The notes under the pieces: model-generated
What the model saw: the letters and a program-made list of their open reading frames with translations, nothing else
The model's database searches: none
What the model was told of the DNA's origin: nothing
In this document: positions 17,873-25,457 of the stretch, piece by piece
Position numbering within the stretch: the stretch's first letter is position 1
Layout of the letters: every line of letters begins with the position of its first letter
Translations under genes and position numbers: made by a program
DNA from: Rathayibacter sp. Leaf185
GTDB lineage: Bacteria > Actinomycetota > Actinomycetes > Actinomycetales > Microbacteriaceae
Reading direction: 5' to 3'
Assembly: GCF_001423885.1 (NCBI RefSeq)
Contig: NZ_LMPP01000001.1
Coordinates: 1,403,543-1,467,542 of the forward strand
Length of the DNA: 64,000 nt

Positions 17873-18397
17873 GTGACGGGACCCGAACCCGGAAGCGACC
17901 ACAGAACAGTCAGCATCGATCAGCAGCCCGAGACCCTCCGCCTCCTGCCCTGGCCGCAGGTGGACGCGTCCGCGCTCCGCGGCACGTCAGCGGAGCCGGG
18001 TCTCGACGCAGGAGACGACCTCCGGCACGACCGCTACCTGCGCGGTTGGGCCGAGGGGACCGAGTTCTTCTACGCGATCGTGCTCGACGGACTCTGCGTC
18101 GGCTCCATCGGCTACTGGTACGGCCACTCCCGTGGCGTGCTGGCCTACGAGACCACCTGGACTCTCGCCCCCGAGGCGAGGGAGCGGGGCATCGCCGCCC
18201 GCTCCGTGCGGCTGCTGCTCGCCGAGGCGGCGGAGTTCCCCGTGCCGCGCTTCGTGCACGCGTTCGTCCCCACGGACGACGCGGCCGACAGCGCACTCTG
18301 CGTCGAGGTCGGCTTCGATCGCGTCGACGTGGTCGAGAAGGGCGAGCCCCTGCAGCTCTGCGCCGACTGGGCGTTCGACCTGGCCGACGTGGCGTAG
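17873..18397 (+). CDS. GNAT family acetyltransferase, RimJ/RimL-like
   Basis: A 174-residue acetyltransferase with the Acetyltransf_3-like order: ETLRLLPW at the start, VLDGLCVGSIGYWYG (strand 4 region), then WTLAPEARERGIAARSVRLLLAEA, where the acetyl-CoA loop is the RERGIA segment, and EVGFDRVDVVEKG near the end. The substrate is unknown. The start is GTG at 17873 with GAGAGAGGAT upstream; there is no better ATG. The stop lies 9 nt before the convergent hydrolase stop, and the GGGCTCAGAGCCC between them can form a small shared hairpin. Confidence 0.8.
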   Translation: MTGPEPGSDHRTVSIDQQPETLRLLPWPQVDASALRGTSAEPGLDAGDDLRHDRYLRGWAEGTEFFYAIVLDGLCVGSIGYWYGHSRGVLAYETTWTLAPEARERGIAARSVRLLLAEAAEFPVPRFVHAFVPTDDAADSALCVEVGFDRVDVVEKGEPLQLCADWAFDLADVA

Positions 18398-18406
18398 GGC
18401 CCGGGC

Positions 18407-19222
18407 TCAGAGCCCGTGCTCGGCCAGCCACGGCCGCAGCACACGGAGGAACGCCTCCGGGAGCTCGACGCTCGGCAGGTGCGCCGCCGTGCGGAAGATC
18501 GTGCCGTCCGCCCCCGGGATCGCCGTGGCGAGGTACTCGTAGACGGGGAACGACTCCGACAGGTCGTGCGCTCCGACCATCACGAGGGTCGGCACCGCGA
18601 TGTCGACGACGCGGTCGTAGGCCGGTGGATCGAGGGCGATCCGCGTCGGCTTCTCGTGCTCGTGCCCCGTGCTGCCCGCGGCGAGCTCGCGCACCGTCTC
18701 GACGAACGCGGGATCCAGAGTCTCGGCGGTCCGGTCGGGTCCGAAGGCCCAGAGCTCCGCCTCCATCCGTGCCACGCGGTCGTGGTCGCCCGTCTTCAGC
18801 ACCTGGTCGATCTCGTCGAAGCGGCGGTCCTCCTCCTCCGTGAGATCGGGGTAGGGGAAGCCGTCGACGCCCGGCGTGATCGCGACGAGGCCCGCGACGC
18901 GATCGGGGTGCGCGATCGTCAGGTCGAGCACCAGGGAGCCGCCGCGCGAGCAGCCGATCACGGTGGCGCGCTCGACGCCCAGGTGATCGAGCACCGAGAG
19001 GGCGTCGGCCCGCTCGTCGAACTCCACGCTCTCGGTCGTCGTCCCGCCGAAGCCCCGCGAGTCGTAGCGGATGACGAGGTGGTCCTGGGAGAGGGCGGCG
19101 ACGAGAGGATCCCACATCCGCAGATCGGCGATGCCCGCGTGCACGAGCAGCAGCGCGGGCGCGGAGGCGTGGCCGTCCGACTCCCAGTGGAGGACGGCGC
19201 CCGGGACATCGAGATGCGGCAT
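18407..19222 (-). CDS. Alpha/beta hydrolase
   Basis: A 271-residue hydrolase of the alpha/beta fold (3-oxoadipate enol-lactonase/peroxidase-like group). The oxyanion region is LLVHAGIADLRMWDP, the nucleophile elbow is GCSRGG (Ser as nucleophile), the acid is in MVGAHDLSESF and the catalytic His in FRTAAHLPSVE. A cap domain lies between about 130 and 200. The start is ATG at 19222; TACCGT ends 7 nt upstream in the minus sense, fitting a leaderless mRNA, while the very long upstream frame overlaps other genes and is not coding. Substrate unknown. It is divergent from the AEC transporter. Confidence 0.88.
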   Translation of the reverse strand: MPHLDVPGAVLHWESDGHASAPALLLVHAGIADLRMWDPLVAALSQDHLVIRYDSRGFGGTTTESVEFDERADALSVLDHLGVERATVIGCSRGGSLVLDLTIAHPDRVAGLVAITPGVDGFPYPDLTEEEDRRFDEIDQVLKTGDHDRVARMEAELWAFGPDRTAETLDPAFVETVRELAAGSTGHEHEKPTRIALDPPAYDRVVDIAVPTLVMVGAHDLSESFPVYEYLATAIPGADGTIFRTAAHLPSVELPEAFLRVLRPWLAEHGL

Positions 19223-19303
19223 GCGGCCACGGTAGGCCCGCTCGAGGGCGGGAGCAACGGCTCCTAGGCTGGTCGAGGCCGCATCGGACATCGGGAGGAC
19301 GCC

Positions 19304-20224
19304 GTGGAGGGAGTGCTCACCGGTTTCGCGATCATCGGGGTGGTCATCGCGGTCGGCTACCTGATCGCGCGGTTCGGCCTCGTGCCTCCGGAGGGGCGCG
19401 CCGTGCTCTCGCGCATCGCCTTCTTCGTCACCACACCGGCCCTGCTCTTCACGGTTCTCGCGAAGGCCGACGTGTCGGTGCTCTTCTCCTCCTTCCTCCT
19501 CGTCTCGCTGTGCTCGGTCGCCCTCGTCGCCGCGCTCTACGTGCTCGCCTCGAGGCTGTTCTTCCGCAGGCCGGTCCCGGAGACGGTGATCGGCACCGCC
19601 TCCGCGTCCTACGTCAACGCCAACAACATCGGCCTCCCGGTCGCGATCTACGTGCTCGGCGATCCGCAGTGGGTCGCGCCGACCCTGCTCCTGCAGCTGC
19701 TCGTGCTGGCCCCGACGGTCCTCACCGTGCTCGACATCTCGACCAGCGGGAGGACGTCGGTGCGCTCGATCCTGACCCAGCCGCTCCGGAACCCGATGAT
19801 CATCGCCTCCGCGCTGGGCCTGCTGGTCGCGGTGACCGGGGTGCAGCTGCCGGCTCCGGTGCTCGAGCCGTTCTCGATCATCGGCAACGCGTCCATCCCG
19901 CTGGTGCTGATGGCGTTCGGGATGTCGCTGCGCGGTCAGCGCCCGCTCGAGGCGGGTCCGGCCAGGATCGAGGTCGTGGTCGCCTCGACGCTGAAGGCGC
20001 TGGTCATGCCGGCGGCCGCCTACCTGCTGGGCCGATTCGCCTTCCAGCTCGACGCCGAGCACCTCTTCGCGGTCACCGTGACGGCGGCTCTGCCGACCGC
20101 GCAGAACATCTTCAACTTCGCCTCCCGGTACGACCGGGGCATCGCCGTCGCGCGCGACACGGCCCTGGTGACCACCGTCGCGGCCGTGCCGGTGCTGATC
20201 GCGGTGTCGCTCCTCCTGGGGTGA
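19304..20224 (+). CDS. AEC family transporter (auxin-efflux-carrier fold)
   Basis: Integral membrane transporter of 306 residues with about ten hydrophobic segments arranged as two inverted halves, the bile/arsenite/riboflavin (BART) layout. Conserved elements include RFGLVPPEGRAVLSRIAFFV near the N-terminus and the NANNIGLPVAIYVLG crossing motif near 107-121. Bacterial relatives move malate and other organic acids; the substrate is not determined here. The start is GTG at 19304 with GGGAGGA 5-6 nt upstream and TAGGCT about 35 nt further up. The next gene follows 55 bp later in the same direction. Confidence 0.88.
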   Translation: MEGVLTGFAIIGVVIAVGYLIARFGLVPPEGRAVLSRIAFFVTTPALLFTVLAKADVSVLFSSFLLVSLCSVALVAALYVLASRLFFRRPVPETVIGTASASYVNANNIGLPVAIYVLGDPQWVAPTLLLQLLVLAPTVLTVLDISTSGRTSVRSILTQPLRNPMIIASALGLLVAVTGVQLPAPVLEPFSIIGNASIPLVLMAFGMSLRGQRPLEAGPARIEVVVASTLKALVMPAAAYLLGRFAFQLDAEHLFAVTVTAALPTAQNIFNFASRYDRGIAVARDTALVTTVAAVPVLIAVSLLLG

Positions 20225-20266
20225 CGGCGGCGGCGCCCGCGCCGCGCCACCGCGGCCCGGGTCGCT

Positions 20267-20272
20267 TAGGCT
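20267..20272 (+). promoter_or_regulatory. -10 box for a leaderless DUF4012 message
   Basis: TAGGCT ends 7 nt before ATG 20280 with no Shine-Dalgarno between, so the transcript probably begins at the start codon. Confidence 0.55.
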
Positions 20273-20279
20273 CTCTCGA

Positions 20280-22106
20280 ATGAGCACCACGACGACCTCC
20301 TCTCGCCGCGCCTCCGGAGCCCCCCGCCGCCGACGCCGAGGCCTCTGGATCACGCTGACGATCCTGCTGGTCCTCGTGATCGGCGCGATCGTCGCGGTGT
20401 TCCTCGCGATCCAGACCTACGACAAGGCGATGACGGTGCGCGCCAAGCTCACCTCCGCGATCCCGCTCGTCTCTCAGGTCGCCGACCAGCTGACCGGCTT
20501 CGACACCGCGGGCGCCGAGTCGACAGCGGGCCAGATCGCGACCCTCACCGGCGAGGCGCGCGACCAGACCGACGACCCGGTGTGGCGGGTCATGGAGATC
20601 GTGCCCGTGCTCGGGCCGAACCTCTCGGCCGTGCGGGCGGCGACCGAGATCGCCGACGACGTGTCCGGCAAGATCGTCACTCCGCTCTCCTCGACCTCGC
20701 TCGACGTGCTCAAGCCGGTCGACGGCCGGGTCGACCTCGCGGCGATCACCGATCTCTCCGAGAAGATCACCGTCGCCAAGGGCGTCGTCGACGAGGCGGA
20801 GGCCCGGATCGACGGCATCGACCGCGGTGCCCTCGTGCCGCAGGTCGCCGACGCGCTCGACGCGTTCACCCCGCAGCTCGCGACCGCCACGAAGGCGATG
20901 GACCAGGTCGAGCCGCTCACGACGATCCTCCCCGACGCCCTCGGCGCCGGCGGGCCGCGCAGCTACCTCGTGCTCTTCCAGAACCTCGCCGAGTCGCAGG
21001 CCCTCGGAGGCGGCGCCTCCTCGGTCATGCAGCTGAACATCGACGGGGGCGCGATCTCGATCGGCGAGCAGCTCTCGAGCCAGGACTTCCGCGACCTGCA
21101 GTCGGTCACGGTCGACCAGAGCGCGCTCGACACCTTCGGCGGCAACCTCGCGACGACCTTCAACGTCTCGACCAGCCGACCCGACTTCCCGACGGCGTCC
21201 TCGATCGCGACGCAGTTCTGGGCGCAGAAGTTCCCCGAGCAGAAGATCGATGGAGTGATGGCGATCGACCCGGTCGCCCTGTCGTACCTCCTCGCCGCGA
21301 CCGGCCCGGTCACCCTGACCGACGGCACCGAGCTGACCAGCGACAACGCGGTGTCGACCCTGCTGAACAAGGTCTACTTCCGGTACTCGCCGGAGACCGT
21401 CGGTGCTGAGACCGACGCCTTCTTCTCGGAGGCGAGCGCGACGATCCTCGGCAAGATCCTCGGTGGCGACATGGAGCCCACGAGGATGCTCCCCGCCGTC
21501 GTGAAGGCCGTCGGCGAGAGCCGGATCCTCGCCTACAGCACGGACCCCGAGGAGCAGGCCCTGCTGGCGCCGACCCCGATCGCGGGCGTCCTCCCCGCCG
21601 ACAACTCCGACACGACGACGACCGGGGTGTTCTTCCAGGACGCGTCGATCGGCTCGAAGATGGACTACTACCTCGACACCGCGGTGACGCAGTCGAGCGC
21701 GAACCGCTGCGCCGCCTCCGGAGCGACCTTCTCGACGCAGGTCACGCTGACCAACACCATCTCCGAGAAGGTGGCGGCGACCCTGCCGCCGTACGTCGCT
21801 GCCAACGGCGGCCGCGGACGCATCCCGCTGGGCGACTTCGTCACGAACGTGTACGTCTACGGGCCTCCCGGGACGACCGTCGTCGACAGCTCCTGGTCGG
21901 CCGGGATCGGCTTCCCGGTCGCGAACACCGACGACCTGGGGCGTCCCGTGGCCAAGGTCGCCGTGCAGCTCGCTCCCGGGCAGTCCGACACCGTCACGGT
22001 GAACTTCGCCGCGGGCGAGTCGACGGGCTTCGGAGAGCAGGCGCTCCGCGTCACTCCGATGATCAACAAGACCGACCAGACCCTGATCGACGACCCGAGC
22101 TGCTGA
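20280..22106 (+). CDS. DUF4012 domain-containing membrane-anchored protein
   Basis: A 608-residue protein with an Arg-rich cytoplasmic start, one transmembrane segment at about 21-44 (LWITLTILLVLVIGAIVAVF) and a large extracellular part. The DUF4012 core begins near 225 with YLVLFQNLAESQALGG and continues through DGVMAIDPVALSYLLAATGP and TLLNKVYFRY. The family resembles cell-envelope LytR-like proteins in topology and is often found near polysaccharide loci in actinobacteria, but its reaction is unknown. It stands alone here, facing a convergent membrane-protein gene. Confidence 0.88.
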   Translation: MSTTTTSSRRASGAPRRRRRGLWITLTILLVLVIGAIVAVFLAIQTYDKAMTVRAKLTSAIPLVSQVADQLTGFDTAGAESTAGQIATLTGEARDQTDDPVWRVMEIVPVLGPNLSAVRAATEIADDVSGKIVTPLSSTSLDVLKPVDGRVDLAAITDLSEKITVAKGVVDEAEARIDGIDRGALVPQVADALDAFTPQLATATKAMDQVEPLTTILPDALGAGGPRSYLVLFQNLAESQALGGGASSVMQLNIDGGAISIGEQLSSQDFRDLQSVTVDQSALDTFGGNLATTFNVSTSRPDFPTASSIATQFWAQKFPEQKIDGVMAIDPVALSYLLAATGPVTLTDGTELTSDNAVSTLLNKVYFRYSPETVGAETDAFFSEASATILGKILGGDMEPTRMLPAVVKAVGESRILAYSTDPEEQALLAPTPIAGVLPADNSDTTTTGVFFQDASIGSKMDYYLDTAVTQSSANRCAASGATFSTQVTLTNTISEKVAATLPPYVAANGGRGRIPLGDFVTNVYVYGPPGTTVVDSSWSAGIGFPVANTDDLGRPVAKVAVQLAPGQSDTVTVNFAAGESTGFGEQALRVTPMINKTDQTLIDDPSC

Positions 22107-22113
22107 CCCCGCT

Positions 22114-22155
22114 GATCCCCGCGCGACGCGTCAGACCAGCGCGGAGCCGGGGATC
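22114..22155. terminator. Imperfect hairpin between convergent genes
   Basis: GATCCCCG (22114-22121) pairs with CGGGGATC (22148-22155), with an inner GCGC/GCGC pairing. It begins 7 nt after the DUF4012 stop and runs into the last codons of the convergent gene. Confidence 0.45.
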
Positions 22156-22616
22156 GAGCTGGTGACGAGCCAGGACGCCAGGAAAGCCGTGCCGACGCAG
22201 AGCGCGAACGCGACGATCGGGATCCAGAACACGCGGCGGCCGACGAGGTAGCGGACGACCGTCACCCCCACGGCGATCAGCGTCAGGACCGGCGGGCCGA
22301 TCAGCGCGATCGAGACGCCCCAGTCGATCCGGTCGAAGTCGCAGGCGATGTTCTGCCCCTCGCACTGCGCCGGGAACACGGCGAGGACCGCCGCGAGGTA
22401 GCCGAGCACCACGCAGAGCAGACCGAGCGCGAGGCAGCCGAGGATCGAGAGCACGAGATCCCAGCGGCGGCGGTGGGGTCGCCCGGCCTCGAACGTCTCG
22501 CGGACCGAGCGGTACGCCTCGGTGCGGAGCTCGTCGTGCTCGCGCGACACGACCGGCCGGCTCGCCGGGCGCGGGGTCGCGGAGGCGTTCGCCCGCTTCT
22601 TCTTCGACGACGCCAT
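22131..22616 (-). CDS. Predicted small membrane protein, 161 aa
   Basis: Unknown function. The N-terminal ~50 residues are basic and hydrophilic (SSKKKRANAS). Three or four hydrophobic segments follow (about 53-80, 95-120, 128-155), with a short loop carrying two cysteines (QCEGQNIACDFD) that could form an extracellular disulfide. The ATG at 22616 lies 2 bp after the exonuclease III stop on the same strand, so the two are an operon. No catalytic motif seen. Confidence 0.75.
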   Translation of the reverse strand: MASSKKKRANASATPRPASRPVVSREHDELRTEAYRSVRETFEAGRPHRRRWDLVLSILGCLALGLLCVVLGYLAAVLAVFPAQCEGQNIACDFDRIDWGVSIALIGPPVLTLIAVGVTVVRYLVGRRVFWIPIVAFALCVGTAFLASWLVTSSIPGSALV

Positions 22617-22618
22617 GC

Positions 22619-23458
22619 TCAGAAGATCATCGGCCGGTCGTCGTCGAGCGTCGTCTCGAGGTCGAGATCGACGACGACGGGGACGTGGTCGCTCGGGGCG
22701 TCGCCCTTGCGCTCCTCGCGGTGGATCGAGGCGCCGGTCACGAGGTCGCCGAACGCGCGCGAGCCGAGCACGAAGTCGATCCGCAGGCCCTCGTTGCGCG
22801 GGAAGCGCAGCTGCTTGTAGTCCCAGTAGGTGTAGCCGCCCGGCACCAGCGGGCGCACCACGTCGTGCAGGCCGGCGCCCTCGAAGGCGGCGAAGGCCGC
22901 GCGCTCCTCGGGCGAGACGTGCGTGGATCCGGGGCCGAGCGTCGGGTCGCCGACGTCGCTGTCGAGCGGAGCGACGTTCCAGTCGCCCACGAGCGCCAGC
23001 GGCAGGTCGGGCTCGGCGGCGAGCCACTCGCGGGTGCTCGCCTCGAGCGCGGCGAACCACTCGAGCTTGTAGAACCAGTGCGGGTCGCCGACCGCGCGGC
23101 CGTTCGGGACGTAGAGGCTCCAGATGCGGACGCCGTCGACGGTCGCGCCGATCGCCCGCGCCTCGAGCGGGAACGTCCCGTCCTCCAGCGGCTCCTTGGC
23201 GAAGCCGGGCATGCCGGGGAACCCGATCGCGACGTCCTCCATCGGCAGGCGGGAGGCGATGCCCACGCCGTTCCACTGGCTGAGGCCGACCATCTCGACG
23301 TGGTAGCCGGCGGCGGCGAAGGCCTCGTGCGGGAACTGCTCGGGCTTGCACTTGAGCTCCTGCATCGCGAGGACGTCGATGTCCTCGCGCACCAGCCAGT
23401 CGACGACGCGCCCCGTCCGGGCGCGGATGGAGTTCACGTTCCAGGTGGCGATGCGCAT
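22619..23458 (-). CDS. xthA: Exodeoxyribonuclease III
   Basis: AP endonuclease/3'-5' exonuclease of base-excision repair, 279 residues. The family motifs are intact: TWNVNSIRAR (Asn7), MQELK with the metal-binding Glu at 34, LVGDWNVAPLDSDV, GLRIDFVLGSRAF, and the C-terminal catalytic SDHVPVVVDL. The start is ATG at 23458, directly before the first conserved strand. It is transcribed with the small membrane protein gene and is divergent from the ABC exporter pair across a 264-bp intergenic region. Confidence 0.95.
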   Translation of the reverse strand: MRIATWNVNSIRARTGRVVDWLVREDIDVLAMQELKCKPEQFPHEAFAAAGYHVEMVGLSQWNGVGIASRLPMEDVAIGFPGMPGFAKEPLEDGTFPLEARAIGATVDGVRIWSLYVPNGRAVGDPHWFYKLEWFAALEASTREWLAAEPDLPLALVGDWNVAPLDSDVGDPTLGPGSTHVSPEERAAFAAFEGAGLHDVVRPLVPGGYTYWDYKQLRFPRNEGLRIDFVLGSRAFGDLVTGASIHREERKGDAPSDHVPVVVDLDLETTLDDDRPMIF

Positions 23459-23477
23459 CCTGCGAGTGTAGGAGCCG

Positions 23478-23541
23478 CCACCGACAGGTTCGCCGAGGCC
23501 ACGATCAGCCGAACGGCGGATTGCACTTCCCGTGTCGGTGG
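23478..23541. repeat. 9-bp inverted repeat in the xthA/exporter divergent region
   Basis: CCACCGACA (23478-23486) and TGTCGGTGG (23533-23541) are perfect inverted copies 46 bp apart, starting 20 bp upstream of xthA. Could be a regulator site or chance; no gene lies here. Confidence 0.35.
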
Positions 23542-23599
23542 TCGATGGTTGTCTTGCGCCGTCCCCGAACGGCCCGCCATCCCGCGCCGCTCGATCCGC

Positions 23600-23629
23600 A
23601 CCGTGCTCGGTCCAAACCGTGCTCGATCC
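23600..23629 (+). promoter_or_regulatory. Tandem ACCGTGCTCG(G/A)TCC boxes before an ABC exporter operon
   Basis: Two near-identical 14-mers at 23600-23613 and 23616-23629, spaced 16 bp, lie about 95 bp upstream of the first exporter gene. Such tandem boxes are typical of regulator binding sites. The regulator is not encoded nearby. Confidence 0.4.
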
Positions 23630-23722
23630 ATACCCCGGTCCGATCGTCCCGTGCGAGCCGGCCTCCGGCTGCCCACACCTCCACTGCCTCTCCCCTTGCT
23701 CCGCTCCCGTCCGGAGGACCCC

Positions 23723-25456
23723 ATGATCCTGCTCCGTCTCGCGGCGTCGTACGCGAAGCCCTACACCCGCTGGGTGGTCGCGGTCGTCGTGCTCCAGCTC
23801 GTCTCGACGCTCGCCGCGCTCTACCTGCCGAGCCTCAACGCCGAGATCATCGACCAGGGCATCGGCCGGGGCGACACCGACTTCATCTGGGCGACGGGCG
23901 TCACCATGCTCGGCGTCTGCCTGGTCCAGGTCGTCACGGCGATCGGAGGCGTCTACTTCGGCGCCCGCACCGCGATGGCCGTCGGCCGCGACCTGCGCCG
24001 CGACGTCTACCGCCGCGTCGACTCGCTGAGCGGGCTCGAGGTGGGCGGCTTCGGCACGGCCACCCTCATCACCCGCGGCACGAACGACGTGCAGCAGGTG
24101 CAGATGCTCGTGCTGATGACCCTCAACTTCATGGTGTCCGCGCCGATCATGTGCGTCGGAGGCATCATCTTCGCGCTGCGCGAGGATGCGGGCCTCTCGT
24201 GGCTGGTCTGGGTCTCGGTCCCGCTGCTCTTCGTCGTCGTCGGGGTCCTGGTCTTCCTGCTCCTGCCGCTGTTCCGCCTCATGCAGGACCGCATCGACGG
24301 CATCAACAGCGTGCTGCGCGAGCAGATCACGGGAATCCGCGTCGTGCGGGCGTTCGTCCGCGAGCCGTTCGAGTCCGAGCGGTACCGCCGCTCGAACGCC
24401 GCCATCACCGAGGTCTCGATCAAGGTCGGCAACATCTTCGTGCTGATGTTCCCGGCGATCATGATGATCCTGCACCTCGCCACCGCGGCCGTGCTCTGGT
24501 TCGGCGGGCAGCGCGTCGACGCGGGTCAGATGCAGATCGGCTCGCTGACCGCGTTCCTGCAGTACCTCCTGCAGATCCTCACCGCGGTGATGATGGGCGT
24601 CTTCATGGTGATGATGATCCCGCGCGCGGTCGTCTGCGCCGAGCGGATCAAGGAGGTGCTCGACGCCCGCACCAGCCTGACGACCCCGGCCGGAGGCGTG
24701 AGCGCGCCGACCACCGGCCGCGTCGAGTTCTCGGGAGTGACCTTCGGCTACCCGGGTGCCGAGCGGCCCGTGCTCTCGAGCGTCGACCTGGTCGCCGAGC
24801 CCGGCCGCACGACCGCCATCGTCGGCTCGACGGGAGCCGGCAAGACCACCCTCCTCGGCCTCGTGCCCCGCCTGTTCGACCCGCAGCAGGGCGCGGTCAC
24901 CATCGACGGCGTCCCCGTCTCCTCCCTCGACCGAGCGCAGCTCGCCCGGGTGATCGGGCTCGTGCCGCAGCGGCCCTACCTCTTCTCGGGCACCATCGCC
25001 TCCAACCTCCGCTTCGGCCGCCCGGACGCGACCGACGCCGAGCTGTGGGAGGCGCTGCGCATCGCGCAGGGCGAGGACTTCGTCAGGGCCAAGGAGCGCG
25101 GACTCGACGAGCCGGTGTCGCAGGGCGGCACCAACGTCTCGGGCGGGCAGCGGCAGCGTCTCTGCATCGCGCGGGCACTCGTCGCCCGGCCCAGGGTCTT
25201 CCTCTTCGACGACTCGTTCTCGGCGCTCGACGTGGCGACGGATGCGCGCCTGCGCGAGTCCCTCGCCGACGCCACCACCGACGCGACCGTGATCATCGTC
25301 GCCCAGCGGGTGTCGACCATCCGGCACGCCGACAGCATCGTCGTGCTCGACGCGGGCCGCATCGTCGGCCGCGGCACGCACGACGAGCTCCTCGAGTCGA
25401 ACGCGACCTACCGCGAGATCGTCGAATCCCAGCTGAGCGTGGAAGGGGTGGCCTGA
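23723..25456 (+). CDS. ABC exporter half-transporter, first subunit
   Basis: A 577-residue fusion of a six-helix ABC_membrane domain (about 10-300) and an ATPase (about 335-570). Motifs: Walker A GSTGAGKTT, Q-loop LVPQRPYLFSG, signature VSGGQRQRL, then Walker B RVFLFDDSFSALD. In Walker B the catalytic Glu is replaced by Asp, the usual mark of the degenerate partner in heterodimeric multidrug exporters. ATG at 23723 has GGAGGA 6-7 nt upstream; the long frame further 5' is antisense to xthA. The second subunit begins 1 bp after its stop, so the two proteins almost certainly form a heterodimer. Confidence 0.93.
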   Translation: MILLRLAASYAKPYTRWVVAVVVLQLVSTLAALYLPSLNAEIIDQGIGRGDTDFIWATGVTMLGVCLVQVVTAIGGVYFGARTAMAVGRDLRRDVYRRVDSLSGLEVGGFGTATLITRGTNDVQQVQMLVLMTLNFMVSAPIMCVGGIIFALREDAGLSWLVWVSVPLLFVVVGVLVFLLLPLFRLMQDRIDGINSVLREQITGIRVVRAFVREPFESERYRRSNAAITEVSIKVGNIFVLMFPAIMMILHLATAAVLWFGGQRVDAGQMQIGSLTAFLQYLLQILTAVMMGVFMVMMIPRAVVCAERIKEVLDARTSLTTPAGGVSAPTTGRVEFSGVTFGYPGAERPVLSSVDLVAEPGRTTAIVGSTGAGKTTLLGLVPRLFDPQQGAVTIDGVPVSSLDRAQLARVIGLVPQRPYLFSGTIASNLRFGRPDATDAELWEALRIAQGEDFVRAKERGLDEPVSQGGTNVSGGQRQRLCIARALVARPRVFLFDDSFSALDVATDARLRESLADATTDATVIIVAQRVSTIRHADSIVVLDAGRIVGRGTHDELLESNATYREIVESQLSVEGVA

Positions 25457-25457
25457 G

